NCBI RefSeq assembly: GCF_004118285.1
Contig: NZ_SDHY01000001.1
Location: 620,001-684,000 of the forward strand
Source of the DNA: Aquirufa rosea
Lineage (GTDB): Bacteria > Bacteroidota > Bacteroidia > Cytophagales > Spirosomataceae
Length of the DNA: 64,000 bases
Direction of reading: 5' to 3'
Part shown: piece after piece, positions 44,665 to 54,303 of the stretch
Layout of the letters: each line of letters opens with the position of its first letter
Position numbering within the stretch: position 1 is the stretch's first letter
Position numbers and translations under genes: made by a program
Notes under the pieces: model-generated
What the model was told of the DNA's origin: nothing
Database searches by the model: none
What the model saw: the letters and a program-made list of their open reading frames with translations, nothing else

Positions 44665-46245
44665 ATGGCATCAGTAAGACCAGACGAAGTTTCAGCCATC
44701 CTTAGGGAGCAATTATCTCAGGCTAAGACCCAAGCAGAACTAGAAGAAGTAGGTACCGTACTCCAAGTGGGTGATGGTGTGGCTCGTATCTACGGGCTAT
44801 CCAATGTACAAGCAGGTGAGTTGATCGTATTTGAAAACGGATTGAAAGCCTTGGCATTGAACCTAGAAGAAGACAATGTGGGAGCCGTATTATTAGGTGA
44901 TTCCACTTTGGTAAAAGAGGGCGATACCGTAAAGAGAACCAAGTTAATTGCTTCTGTTAAAGTGGGTGATGGCATTTTAGGTCGTGTAGTGAACACCTTG
45001 GGTGAGCCTATCGACGGAAATGGTCCTATTACGGGAGATTTATATGAAATGCCTTTAGAGCGTAAGGCTCCAGGAGTAATTTTCCGTCAGCCAGTAACTG
45101 AACCATTACAAACAGGTATTAAAGCGATAGACGCCATGATTCCAGTAGGACGTGGTCAGCGTGAGTTGGTAATTGGAGACCGTCAAACAGGTAAGACAGC
45201 TGTTTGTATTGATACCATTATTAATCAAAAAGAATTCTACGATAAAGGTGAGCCAGTATTCTGTATCTATGTAGCCATCGGCCAGAAAGCTTCTACTATT
45301 AAGCAAGTAGAGCAAACATTGCGTAAAGCAGGTGCTATGGATTACACAGTGATTGTGTCGGCTTCTGCCGCTGATCCTGCTCCAATGCAGTTCTACGCTC
45401 CATTTACGGGTGCTGCCATCGGTGAATTCTTCCGTGATACAGGTCGTGCTGCTTTGGTTGTTTATGATGACCTTTCTAAGCAAGCCGTAGCTTATCGCGA
45501 AGTGTCCTTATTGCTTCGTCGCCCACCAGGACGTGAAGCATATCCTGGAGACGTATTCTATCTTCACTCTCGTTTGTTAGAGCGTGCGGCTAAGGTGAAT
45601 GCTTCTGATGCGATTGCACAGTCGATGAACGACTTACCAGATTCTATCAAGCACTTGGTAAAAGGTGGCGGTAGCTTAACTGCTCTTCCGATCATTGAAA
45701 CACAAGCGGGTGACGTATCTGCTTATATCCCTACCAACGTAATTTCCATTACTGACGGTCAGATTTTCTTAGAGTCGAACTTATTCAACGCAGGTATTCG
45801 TCCAGCGATCAACGTAGGTATCTCCGTATCACGTGTGGGTGGTAACGCTCAGATTAAGTCGATGAAGAAAGTAGCGGGTACTTTAAAACTAGATCAAGCG
45901 CAGTTCCGTGAATTGGAAGCTTTCGCTAAGTTTGGTTCTGATTTGGATGCTTCTACTAAATTAACGATTGACCGTGGTCGTCGTAACTTAGAGATGTTAA
46001 AGCAGCCTCAGTTCTCTCCACAGCGTGTGGAAGATCAAGTAGCTATGATTTACTTGGCTACTACTGGTAACTTGGATAAAATACCAGTAGAAAAAGTTCG
46101 TGAGTTTGAAAAAGATTTCATTCAGGTATTGCGTGCCACTGAAAAAGCAACATTAGATGCTTTAGGAGCAGGTAAGTTTGATGATACACTAACCGCTACC
46201 TTGAAGCGAGTTGGAAATGAAGTAGCAGCTAAATACGCAGTTTAA
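44665..46245 (+). CDS. atpA: ATP synthase F1 subunit alpha
   Basis: A 526-residue F1 alpha subunit. It shows the N-terminal DELSA-type barrel ([20 protein letters not shown], then [10 protein letters not shown]), P-loop [19 protein letters not shown] (GDRQTGKT at about 172), [20 protein letters not shown], and the catalytic-interface Arg in [20 protein letters not shown]. It forms the alpha3beta3 hexamer that makes ATP. It is followed 15 bp later by atpG, but neither atpH nor atpF precedes it; the upstream gene is a divergent FKBP. Confidence 0.98.
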   Translation: MASVRPDEVSAILREQLSQAKTQAELEEVGTVLQVGDGVARIYGLSNVQAGELIVFENGLKALALNLEEDNVGAVLLGDSTLVKEGDTVKRTKLIASVKVGDGILGRVVNTLGEPIDGNGPITGDLYEMPLERKAPGVIFRQPVTEPLQTGIKAIDAMIPVGRGQRELVIGDRQTGKTAVCIDTIINQKEFYDKGEPVFCIYVAIGQKASTIKQVEQTLRKAGAMDYTVIVSASAADPAPMQFYAPFTGAAIGEFFRDTGRAALVVYDDLSKQAVAYREVSLLLRRPPGREAYPGDVFYLHSRLLERAAKVNASDAIAQSMNDLPDSIKHLVKGGGSLTALPIIETQAGDVSAYIPTNVISITDGQIFLESNLFNAGIRPAINVGISVSRVGGNAQIKSMKKVAGTLKLDQAQFRELEAFAKFGSDLDASTKLTIDRGRRNLEMLKQPQFSPQRVEDQVAMIYLATTGNLDKIPVEKVREFEKDFIQVLRATEKATLDALGAGKFDDTLTATLKRVGNEVAAKYAV

Positions 46246-46260
46246 ATAAATTAGAATCGT

Positions 46261-47142
46261 ATGGCTTCCTTAAAAGAAGTAAGAAATAGAATCGTTTCGG
46301 TTAACTCGACGCAGCAAATCACCAAAGCCATGAAAATGGTTTCGGCAGCTAAGTTGCGTCGTGCGACTGATGCCATTGTACAGATGCGACCATATGCTAA
46401 AAAGCTATCTGAAATGATTGCTACGGTATCTGGTCGTACGGATGCTGGGAAAGAAAACCCATTCACTGAGATTCGTGAGATTAAAAATGTACTCATTTTA
46501 GTGGTGACTTCGGACCGTGGTTTATGTGGTGCTTTCAATGCCAACATTGGTAAGGCTGCTATCTCTCTAATTCAAGAGAAATATGCTGATTTACATCGCG
46601 CTGGCCATGTGGAGGTTTTAACTTTAGGCAAAAAAGGAGGAGAGTATCTAGGTCGTAGAGGATATAAAATCAATGCTGACCATCAAGATATCTTCACTAA
46701 ATTAAACTTTACGGAAGCTCGTCAAATCGGAGAAGAAGTATTGAATGGATTTGCTGAAAAGCAGTATGATGTGGTAGAAATCATTTTTAATGAGTTTAAA
46801 AATGTGGCTACTCAAATCATTCGTACGGAACAGTTATTACCCTTGCAAGACAGTGGTGCCAGTGATTCCAAAGCCTCTGCAGTAGATTATATGTTTGAAC
46901 CTTCTGAGGCTGAAATCATCAATGAATTGATTCCAAAGGCTATCAAACTATCTATTTTCCGTGCTTTATTAGAGTCCAATGCTTCTGAGCATGGTGCTCG
47001 TATGACAGCCATGGACAAAGCCACGGATAATGCGGGTGAATTATTGAAAGCATTGAAATTAGAATACAACCGTTCACGTCAAGCCGCAATTACCAACGAA
47101 ATCTTGGAGATTGTGGGAGGTGCTGAGGCTTTATCTGCTTAA
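46261..47142 (+). CDS. atpG: ATP synthase F1 subunit gamma
   Basis: A 293-residue central stalk subunit. Conserved ends are the N-terminal ASLKEVRNRIVSVNSTQQIT and KAMKMVSAAKLRRA, and the C-terminal LEYNRSRQAAITNEILEIVG. They form the coiled-coil shaft that rotates in the alpha3beta3 head. The central SDRGLCGAFNANIG motif is also present. Located 15 bp after atpA; the beta, delta, epsilon and Fo genes must be elsewhere. Confidence 0.97.
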   Translation: MASLKEVRNRIVSVNSTQQITKAMKMVSAAKLRRATDAIVQMRPYAKKLSEMIATVSGRTDAGKENPFTEIREIKNVLILVVTSDRGLCGAFNANIGKAAISLIQEKYADLHRAGHVEVLTLGKKGGEYLGRRGYKINADHQDIFTKLNFTEARQIGEEVLNGFAEKQYDVVEIIFNEFKNVATQIIRTEQLLPLQDSGASDSKASAVDYMFEPSEAEIINELIPKAIKLSIFRALLESNASEHGARMTAMDKATDNAGELLKALKLEYNRSRQAAITNEILEIVGGAEALSA

Positions 47143-47147
47143 ATAAG

Positions 47148-47972
47148 ATGAAAAAGACACTTATTATTTTGCTTTTAGCTGCTATTGGAATGACTGCCCA
47201 TGCGCAATCATTCAAAGTGCCTACGCCAAGTCCATTGCAAAGCATCAAACAGGAGTTTTCTCTATCTTCGGTAGAGATCACTTACTCTCGTCCTGCTCTA
47301 CGTGGTCGTAAAATTTTCGGTGATATTGTTCCATTCGGAAAATTATGGCGTGCTGGAGCTAATGCTCCTACCAAAGTAACTTTTGGAGAAGATGTGAAAA
47401 TCATGGGTAAAGAGCTTAAGGCAGGTGCTTACCAATTGATGATTATTCCTTCGGAAAGATCTTGGGAAATTATCTTCAACAAAGGGACTGACGGTGTATT
47501 TAATTATCATCCGGAAGAAAATGTGGTGACGGTCAGCGTACCAACCGCCACTTTACAATACCCTGTAGAATCCTTAGCTTACCAATTTGAATTGGTAGCT
47601 CCTAACAAGATGTTCATTCAAATTTCTTGGGAAAAGACAAGCGTTTCTATTCCCGTAGAAACTGAAATTGATGCTAAGATTGCCGCTTCCATTGAAAAAG
47701 TAATGAGTGCTGATACCAAGCCATATTTTGAATCTGCTTCGTATTATTTTGAAACGGGCCGTGATTTAAATAAGGCTTTGGAATGGGCAACAAAAGCAAC
47801 GGCTTCTAACCCAACAGCTTTTTGGGTATTCCATCTTAAAGCCAAAATTCAGGCTAAAATGGGTGATAAAGTAGGAGCTAAAGCAACTGCTTTGAAATCC
47901 ATTGAACTGGCAAAAGCCGCCAAAAATGATGATTATGTAGCGCTTAATGAGAAATTAATTAAGAGCTTATAA
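47148..47972 (+). CDS. DUF2911 domain-containing exported protein
   Basis: A 274-residue exported protein (signal TLIILLLAAIGMTAHAQ) with the DUF2911 signature: VEITYSRPALRGRKIFGDIV, LWRAGANAPTKVTFGEDVKI and LKAGAYQLMIIPSERSWEII. The C-terminal quarter resembles a TPR pair (ALEWATKATASNPTAFWVFH, AKMGDKVGAKATALKSIELA). Function of the family is unknown. It follows atpG by five bases and ends before a strong terminator, so it is probably cotranscribed with atpA-atpG. Confidence 0.9.
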   Translation: MKKTLIILLLAAIGMTAHAQSFKVPTPSPLQSIKQEFSLSSVEITYSRPALRGRKIFGDIVPFGKLWRAGANAPTKVTFGEDVKIMGKELKAGAYQLMIIPSERSWEIIFNKGTDGVFNYHPEENVVTVSVPTATLQYPVESLAYQFELVAPNKMFIQISWEKTSVSIPVETEIDAKIAASIEKVMSADTKPYFESASYYFETGRDLNKALEWATKATASNPTAFWVFHLKAKIQAKMGDKVGAKATALKSIELAKAAKNDDYVALNEKLIKSL

Positions 47973-47993
47973 AATAGAATCGCTTAAATGAAG

Positions 47994-48024
47994 AAAGCCT
48001 TTCTTTGACGGAAAGGCTTTTTTT
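47994..48024 (+). terminator. Rho-independent terminator of the atpA-atpG-DUF2911 unit
   Basis: A perfect 10-bp stem AAAGCCTTTC/GAAAGGCTTT with a 7-nt loop is followed by seven T residues, 21 bases after the DUF2911 stop and nine bases before the hflX start. It should separate the two transcription units. Confidence 0.9.
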
Positions 48025-48032
48025 AGCTTATT

Positions 48033-49304
48033 ATGGGAGAAGAAAAGGGATATAGTACCGCCAAAGAGCAAGAAACTGCCGTATTAGTGGCCGTGACTAC
48101 GCAAAAGCAGAATGCAGAGCAAACCGCTGAGTATCTGGCAGAATTGGCATTTTTAGCCTCCACCTCCGGAGTGTTAACCTTACATAGTTTTACACAAAAC
48201 CTACCTAAACCTGATAACCGCACGTATGTGGGAAAAGGGAAATTGGAAGATGTGATTCGCTATGTCATTGACAAAGATGTGGACATGATCATCTTTGATG
48301 ATGATTTGACACCCTCTCAAGTGAGGAATATCGAATACGAAATACAGCTTTGCGGTAAGGAAATGAAGGTATTGGATCGCAGTTTGTTAATCCTGAATAT
48401 TTTTGCCCAAAGAGCCAAAACGGTACAAGCCAAAACGCAGGTGGAACTTGCCCAATACCAATATATGCTTCCTCGTTTGACCAGAATGTGGTCTCACCTT
48501 TCTAAACAACGAGGTGGTGTGGGTATGCGTGGACCTGGAGAGAAAGAATTAGAGACTGACCGACGAATAGCCAATGACCGTATTGCATTTTTAAAGGAGA
48601 AATTAGAGGCCATCGACCGACAAACCTTTACGCAGAGAAAACACCGTGATCGTTTGGTGCGAGTATCATTGGTTGGCTACACTAACGTAGGTAAATCTAC
48701 TTTAATGCAGAAATTGGCCAAAGCAGATGTTTTTGCAGAAAATAAATTATTCGCCACGGTAGATTCTACTGTGCGTAAAGTCAGTTGGGAAGGAATTCCG
48801 TTCCTGTTGACCGACACGGTAGGTTTTATCCGCAAACTCCCTACCCTATTGATTGAATCCTTCAAATCTACCTTGGATGAAGTGAGAGAAGCGGATATAT
48901 TGTTGCACGTAGTGGATATTTCTCATCCCAATTTTGAAGAGCAAATTGAAGTAGTGCAAGGAATTTTAAATGAGATGGGTGCTGGTGATAAACCGACCAT
49001 TCTTGTATTCAACAAAATTGATTTATTTCCAGTGGAAGATGTGTTCTTTGAAGGCTCCGCTTTAAATGAGGATGGAGAATTCGAACTGAGCAAAATGGAA
49101 CGAGTAACCCAATTCTTGAAGCAGACCCATTGGCAAACCAATCAGCCTAAAACCGTTTTCATTTCGGCAGCCCAAAAGAGTAACCTCAACGAATTACGGG
49201 ATACCGTCATGCAGCTTATCAAAGAAAAGCATTACCAAATATTTCCTAACTGGATGAACGATAATCACTTGCTGGGACATAGTGATGAATATGTGCCGGA
49301 GTAG
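48033..49304 (+). CDS. hflX: Ribosome-associated GTPase HflX
   Basis: A 423-residue TRAFAC GTPase. The N-terminal HflX domain includes KPDNRTYVGKGKLEDVIRYV, FDDDLTPSQVRNIE and RGGVGMRGPGEKELETDRR, and the G domain has P-loop VGYTNVGKSTLM, DTVGFIRKLP and FNKIDLF. HflX splits stalled 70S ribosomes after heat or antibiotic stress. The start is close behind the terminator at 47994, so the gene needs a promoter within or before that stem, or limited readthrough. Confidence 0.95.
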   Translation: MGEEKGYSTAKEQETAVLVAVTTQKQNAEQTAEYLAELAFLASTSGVLTLHSFTQNLPKPDNRTYVGKGKLEDVIRYVIDKDVDMIIFDDDLTPSQVRNIEYEIQLCGKEMKVLDRSLLILNIFAQRAKTVQAKTQVELAQYQYMLPRLTRMWSHLSKQRGGVGMRGPGEKELETDRRIANDRIAFLKEKLEAIDRQTFTQRKHRDRLVRVSLVGYTNVGKSTLMQKLAKADVFAENKLFATVDSTVRKVSWEGIPFLLTDTVGFIRKLPTLLIESFKSTLDEVREADILLHVVDISHPNFEEQIEVVQGILNEMGAGDKPTILVFNKIDLFPVEDVFFEGSALNEDGEFELSKMERVTQFLKQTHWQTNQPKTVFISAAQKSNLNELRDTVMQLIKEKHYQIFPNWMNDNHLLGHSDEYVPE

Positions 49305-49413
49305 GTTGCGGGGAATGTAAAAATAGGAATGTAAAGTCCTGGCTTAGATCAGTAGTTGGTATTAATTTGCCATGAAGTTATGCCCCCAACTCTCAAATGA
49401 TAACAGGACAAGA

Positions 49414-49480
49414 CATTCACAATTCATAATTTACAATTTACAATTCACCACTTACAATTCCCCATTCCCCATTGTCCATT
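49414..49480. repeat. AT-rich degenerate repeats in convergent intergenic region
   Basis: Runs of ATTCACAATTCATAATTTAC-type units (ATTCATAATTTAC, AATTTACAATTCACC, ACTTACAATTCCCC) fill the gap between hflX and the copper ATPase. They resemble the repeats beside the four-helix-bundle gene near 14.5 and 15.1 kb. No gene or hairpin of note was seen. Confidence 0.6.
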
Positions 49481-51851
49481 ACAATCCCTTCCCTCTCAAC
49501 CTCAGGGAGTTAGAAATCACTGAAACAGAACTAAAGCTCATGGCTAGTGCGGCGAGCATCGGAGATAAAAGCGTGCCAAAGAATGGGTAAAGAATTCCTG
49601 CTGCGATGGGAATGCCCAATACGTTATAGCCCAAGGCAAAGAATAAATTTTCTTTAATGTTTCGTATGACCATTTGACTGAGTTTTCTGGCCTTGGCAAT
49701 GTCCCTTAAATCTCCTTTCACTAAGGTAATCTCTGCACTCTCGATGGCCACGTCAGTGCCTGTACCCATGGCTATCCCAATATCCGCTTGGGATAATGCA
49801 GGCGCATCATTAATGCCATCACCTGCCATGGCTACTTTTTTACCTTCGGACTGCAGGCGAACTATTTCATCTAATTTAGATTGGGGCAACATCTGCGCTT
49901 TCCAGTCATTTAATCCCAATTGCTTACCCACCACATCCGCTGTTTCCTGATTATCCCCTGTAAGCATGATGACCTCCAGTCCTTCCGCTTGCAAATCTCG
50001 TATTGCCTGATGACTTGATTCTTTGATCTTATCGCTAATCACCAAGGCCACTTGAGCCTCTTTTTCATCCGCAAAATAGGAAATCGTTTTACCTTGTTTT
50101 TGCTCCGAAATAACTTGACGAAAAAGCTCAACCGGAATATTAATCATTCTTTCTTCCAATAATTTCTGGTTGCCAATGACATAAGTCTTTCCATCGATGC
50201 TCCCTTTAACTCCTTTACCCAATAAAGCCTCAAATTGTTCCACAGCCTTAGCTTCGACTCCCAGTTTTTTAGCAAAAACCACACTGGCCTTGGCTAGGGG
50301 ATGTTCACTCAACTGATTTAATGAAAAGATTTTTTGCCAAACTTCCTTCTCCAATATTTCCTCAGAAGCCACCAGCATTTTTTCTACGGAGGGTTTCCCT
50401 TCTGTTACGGTCCCCGTTTTATCGATAATCACCACATGTACTTTGGCTAATTTTTCCAAAGCCTCCGCATTTTTAATCAAAATACCGTTTTGAGCACCCT
50501 TGCCTACCCCAACCATGACAGACATGGGGGTAGCTAGCCCCAAGGCACATGGACAAGCAATAATCAATACAGCGATGGCATTGACAAAGGCGAATATATA
50601 GGCATTCTCTGGAGCCAAAATGGCCCAGGCAATAAAAGTTAATACAGATGAAAGCACTACCGCCGGTACAAAATAGGAAGAAATGGTATCGGCTAATTTT
50701 TGAATGGGAGCCTTGGAACTGCTAGCTTGATGCACCAAATCGATAATCTGAGAAAGCAAAGTCTCAGCTCCTACCTTGTCCGTTTGTAAAACAAAACTGG
50801 TATTTCCATTGATAGACCCTGCCCTCACTAAATCCCCAGACTGTTTGTCGACTGGAATAGGTTCTCCGGTAATCATCGACTCATCGATGGCAGCATGGCC
50901 TTCCAAAATATGTCCATCTACTGGAATTTTATCTCCTGGCTTCACTCGGATTAAATCATTTTTCTGAATCTGCTCGATGGGAACTAATTTCTCTTGTCCA
51001 TGAATGAGAAGAGTAGCCTCATTGGGCACCAGTTTCAATAATTCTCGAATGGCGGCATTGGTCTTTCCGTGGGCACGAGCCTCCAAGACTTGTCCCAGCA
51101 GTACCAAAGTTAAAATCACCGTGGCAGCCTCAAAATACACATAAACGGTACCATGATGCGAATAAAATTCTTGAGGGAATATTGATGGAAACAGGATGGC
51201 AAAAACAGAAAATAGCCAAGCTGCACCAGCACCTATTCCAATGAGGGTAAACATATTAAAATGACGGGTCAACAAAGATTGCCATGCTCTTTCAAAAAAC
51301 ATCCAGGTGGCATAAAATACCACTGGAATTGACAGAATTAATTCCACCCAATTCCATGTGTTCATGGTAGCCCATTGAAATAATGGATTCCCAGGAATCA
51401 TGTCTGTCATGGAAATGATGAAAATAGGCAAGGTAAAAGAGATAGCTATTTTTAACTTGAACAGCAGTTTATTATAAGAACTATTTTCCTCCTCAGCGCT
51501 ACCTGCTTGGGCCACTAGGTCCATACCACAAACGGGACAAGCACCAGGTTTATCGTAAGTTTTGTCACCTTCACAATGCATGGGGCAATAGTATAATGCT
51601 CCCGGGATAGCCATTGGTTTAAGCTTTGCCAGCATCGGCTCGGGCTTTTGACCTATATGGTAATTACCTCCTCCTGCATGTAAAGCTTGCTCAAATACTT
51701 CTAAAGGAATGTGATGATCCATTTCAATGGTTGCCTCCGCCTTTTCTAAACTGACGATGGCCTTTGCTCCAGTTACGGTATTGAGAGCTTTTTCCACATG
51801 ACTGCGACAACCTTGGCAAGTCATTCCGGTTATAGGATAAGTGTGTTTCAT
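49479..51851 (-). CDS. copA: Copper-translocating P-type ATPase (CopA type)
   Basis: A 790-residue P1B ATPase. It starts with a heavy-metal-associated domain (GMTCQGC, residues 8-14) and a heavy-metal-binding motif YYCPMHCEGDKTYDKPGACP with CPVCGMDL. Eight transmembrane helices follow, carrying the ion-binding CPCALGLATP (about residue 434). The actuator TGEP, phosphorylation DKTGTVTEGKPS (about 475), HP in SEHPLAKA and hinge MLTGDNQETADVVG with GDGINDAPAL are all present. It should export Cu(I) from the cytoplasm. It may help feed copper to NosZ maturation as well as confer resistance, but this link is inference. Confidence 0.96.
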   Translation of the reverse strand: MKHTYPITGMTCQGCRSHVEKALNTVTGAKAIVSLEKAEATIEMDHHIPLEVFEQALHAGGGNYHIGQKPEPMLAKLKPMAIPGALYYCPMHCEGDKTYDKPGACPVCGMDLVAQAGSAEEENSSYNKLLFKLKIAISFTLPIFIISMTDMIPGNPLFQWATMNTWNWVELILSIPVVFYATWMFFERAWQSLLTRHFNMFTLIGIGAGAAWLFSVFAILFPSIFPQEFYSHHGTVYVYFEAATVILTLVLLGQVLEARAHGKTNAAIRELLKLVPNEATLLIHGQEKLVPIEQIQKNDLIRVKPGDKIPVDGHILEGHAAIDESMITGEPIPVDKQSGDLVRAGSINGNTSFVLQTDKVGAETLLSQIIDLVHQASSSKAPIQKLADTISSYFVPAVVLSSVLTFIAWAILAPENAYIFAFVNAIAVLIIACPCALGLATPMSVMVGVGKGAQNGILIKNAEALEKLAKVHVVIIDKTGTVTEGKPSVEKMLVASEEILEKEVWQKIFSLNQLSEHPLAKASVVFAKKLGVEAKAVEQFEALLGKGVKGSIDGKTYVIGNQKLLEERMINIPVELFRQVISEQKQGKTISYFADEKEAQVALVISDKIKESSHQAIRDLQAEGLEVIMLTGDNQETADVVGKQLGLNDWKAQMLPQSKLDEIVRLQSEGKKVAMAGDGINDAPALSQADIGIAMGTGTDVAIESAEITLVKGDLRDIAKARKLSQMVIRNIKENLFFALGYNVLGIPIAAGILYPFFGTLLSPMLAALAMSFSSVSVISNSLRLRGKGL

Positions 51852-52005
51852 ATTCTTGTAGAATAAAGAATTTACTATGTCGATTTAAAAATCGGGCACA
51901 AGGGTTTCAATAGCACTTCCAATTTTAAACAAAAAACAGCGACGATGCATTCAAATATAAGCAAGTATTTTGCTCTAAATTGATTAATTTGCAGGCATAT
52001 TTTCT

Positions 52006-52077
52006 GGCGCCATAGTTCAACGGATAGAATAGACGTTTCCTAAACGTTAGATGTGGGTTCGATTCCCGCTGGGGCCA
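52006..52077 (+). tRNA. tRNA-Arg(CCT)
   Basis: A cloverleaf with D stem GTTC/GAAT, anticodon stem GACGT/ACGTT, loop TTCCTAA (anticodon CCT, arginine AGG), T arm GTGGG-TTCGATT-CCCGC and acceptor GGCGCCA/TGGGGCC, discriminator A. The acceptor has a G4-G69 mismatch. CCA is not encoded. The last 19 bases recur three times just downstream, at 52203-52221, 52347-52365 and 52499-52517. Confidence 0.9.
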
Positions 52078-52517
52078 CTGAGGAATAATAAATTATGGCA
52101 TGTCAATGCTAAAAAATTCATTTCCTAATTCTACGTTTTCCATTCTACCTTCTACATTTAATTAAATTTCTAAACGTTTGATGGGCCGGGGTCGCGGGCG
52201 ACTCGATTCCCGCTGGGGCCACTAAGGAATAATAAATTATGGCATGTCAATGCTAAAAAATTCATTTCCTAATTCTACGTTTTCCATTCCACCTTCTGCA
52301 TTTAATTAAATTTCTAAACGTTTGATGGGCCGGGGTCTCGGGCGACTCGATTCCCGCTGGGGCCACTTATAAATTATAAATTGTAAATTACGGGATTGTG
52401 AATGCTAAAAAATTCATTTCCTAATTCTACGTTTTCCATTCCACCTTCTGCATTTAATTAAATTTCTAAACGTTTGATGGGCCGGGGTCGCGGGCGACTC
52501 GATTCCCGCTGGGGCCA
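52078..52517 (+). repeat. Three tandem units each ending in a tRNA-Arg 3' fragment
   Basis: Units of 144, 144 and 152 bp (52078-52221, 52222-52365, 52366-52517). Each has an AT-rich body (TTCATTTCCTAATTCTACG, TTTAATTAAATTTC), then a GC-rich end with TTTCTAAACGTTTGATG, GGGCCGGGGTC and TCGATTCCCGCTGGGGCCA. The last 19 bases equal the 3' end of the tRNA at 52006, and TTTCTAAACGTTTGATG resembles its anticodon arm. Unit 3 differs in its first 30 bases. The segment 52518-52585 adds AT-rich simple repeats. No coding frame was found in this 508-bp stretch. Confidence 0.85.
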
Positions 52518-52585
52518 TTGAGTGATTATAAATTATAAATTATTAAATTGTAATTTATAAATGTAATAAAAGTCCAATCCAGTTG

Positions 52586-54193
52586 ATGAAAAAATTACTT
52601 CTTTTGGGTATTAGCTTTCTAATAAGTCTTTCATTTGGACTAAAGGCCCAAGAGAAAGTAGAACGCTGGAATCGTGTGGAATTTGTTTGGAATACATCAT
52701 TTAAAGGAAATGGATATCAAGATGTAGAGTTTAAGGCCATATTTATCCATTCAGATACAACCTTAATCATACCTGGTTTTTTTGATGGTAATCAAACCTT
52801 CAAGCTTCGGTTCATGCCTACCCGATTAGGAACATGGAAATACACTACCATAAGTAATGTGCCAGGACTTTCCAAAAAGACTGGAACGCTAGAATGTGTG
52901 ACTCCATCTGCTCAAAATCATGGGCCAGTTAAAACAAATGGGCTTCATTTTAGCTATTCCGATGGTAAAAATTACTATCCTTTGGGTACAACTGCCTATG
53001 CTTGGAACCATATGGGGGAGGCCTTGCAATCGTTAACGTTGAATTCCTTGAAAAACTCAGGATTCAATAAAATCAGGATGTGTGTCTTTCCTAAAAACTA
53101 TGATTTAGTCAAGGAAGAACCAGAACATTTCCCCTTTGTCCTAAAAGAAAATAAAAGAGATGACAAAGGAAACATGATTCCAGTATGGGATTATAGCCAA
53201 TTTAACCCTAAGTTTTTTCAACAATTAGAAACACATATAGAAGCTTTACAAAAGATCGGAATGGAAGCGGATTTGATATTGTTTCATCCTTATGACAAAG
53301 GCAGATGGGGATTCGATGCCATGCCCCAAGAGATCAATAATAAATATATCAAATACTTGCTTGCACGCATTTCTTCCTTTAGAAATGTTTGGTGGTCTAT
53401 GGCCAATGAATGGGATTATGTCAAATCTAAAACAGTGGATGATTGGGATGAATTAACTGCAACGCTTATAAAATCTGACCCCTATCGACATTTATGTTCT
53501 ATCCATGGATCCACGGCTACTTACTATGATTATTGGAAACCTGCCTTTACCCATGTAAGTGTTCAAGATGAATCTCCTGCTCAAAGTCCAAATGCTGCAG
53601 CTATGCTACGCAATGTCTATCATAAACCTGTCATACTGGACGAAGTTGGCTATGAAGGCAATCTGAAATCACGCTGGGGTCGCTACAGTCCTGAAACCTT
53701 GACGCACTTGATTTGGAATGGAATCATGGGGGGTGCTTATGTGACTCATGGAGAATCCTATATGTTCGAGGACCACCGAGACACAATATTTTGGGCAAAA
53801 GGTGGACGCTTTAAAGGTGAAAGTTGGAAAAGAGTGGGCTTTCTTAGGCAAATCTTGGAAGACGGAGCTGGCCCCTTGAGTTTGTCCGATGTATCGCGAG
53901 ATAATGTTACATCCTCGAGTGGGAAAGGACAATATTTAGTCTATTTTGGTAAACAAATTCAAGAATTTTGGACGTTTAATTTGCCGATTAACAATGGTGC
54001 CTTTGGCAAATTGACTACAGGAACTCGTTTCAAGGTAGATATCATAGACACTTATGGCATGACCATTCAAACGCTACCTGAAATTTTTGAAACAGGAAAA
54101 GAAAATGATTATCGCTTTTACGACAAAGGCTATAAAAAAATCAGATTACCAGAAAAGCCCTATTTGGCATTAAGAATTAGGGAAATCCGCTGA
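52586..54193 (+). CDS. DUF5060/DUF4038-type glycoside hydrolase
   Basis: A 535-residue secreted enzyme with signal peptide (LLLLGISFLISLSFGLKAQ), a DUF5060 beta-sandwich (WNRVEFVWNTSFKGNGYQDV, about 30-110) and a TIM-barrel of the apiosidase-like DUF4038 type. The acid/base Glu is probably in MANEWDYV and the nucleophile in VILDEVGYEGN. WNGIMGGAYVTHGESYM and the C-terminal beta domain follow. Target glycan is not determinable. The start is the ATG at 52586. It sits just after the tRNA-derived repeat array. Confidence 0.85.
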   Translation: MKKLLLLGISFLISLSFGLKAQEKVERWNRVEFVWNTSFKGNGYQDVEFKAIFIHSDTTLIIPGFFDGNQTFKLRFMPTRLGTWKYTTISNVPGLSKKTGTLECVTPSAQNHGPVKTNGLHFSYSDGKNYYPLGTTAYAWNHMGEALQSLTLNSLKNSGFNKIRMCVFPKNYDLVKEEPEHFPFVLKENKRDDKGNMIPVWDYSQFNPKFFQQLETHIEALQKIGMEADLILFHPYDKGRWGFDAMPQEINNKYIKYLLARISSFRNVWWSMANEWDYVKSKTVDDWDELTATLIKSDPYRHLCSIHGSTATYYDYWKPAFTHVSVQDESPAQSPNAAAMLRNVYHKPVILDEVGYEGNLKSRWGRYSPETLTHLIWNGIMGGAYVTHGESYMFEDHRDTIFWAKGGRFKGESWKRVGFLRQILEDGAGPLSLSDVSRDNVTSSSGKGQYLVYFGKQIQEFWTFNLPINNGAFGKLTTGTRFKVDIIDTYGMTIQTLPEIFETGKENDYRFYDKGYKKIRLPEKPYLALRIREIR

Positions 54194-54303
54194 AAGAAGT
54201 AAAATTAACTCAGTCATGTTCTATTAAAAATAAGTTAAGATTTACGGTCAAAGATTTGATTTTGGACAAAAAAAGATAAATTGAGTCATCAATCTAAACC
54301 TGT

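Noticed and set aside
45106-45483. Minus-strand 125-codon frame inside atpA
   Set aside because: Antisense shadow of the highly conserved alpha subunit P-loop region.
52078-52517. tRNA-derived units considered as a CRISPR array
   Set aside because: Units are nearly identical throughout, so there are no variable spacers.
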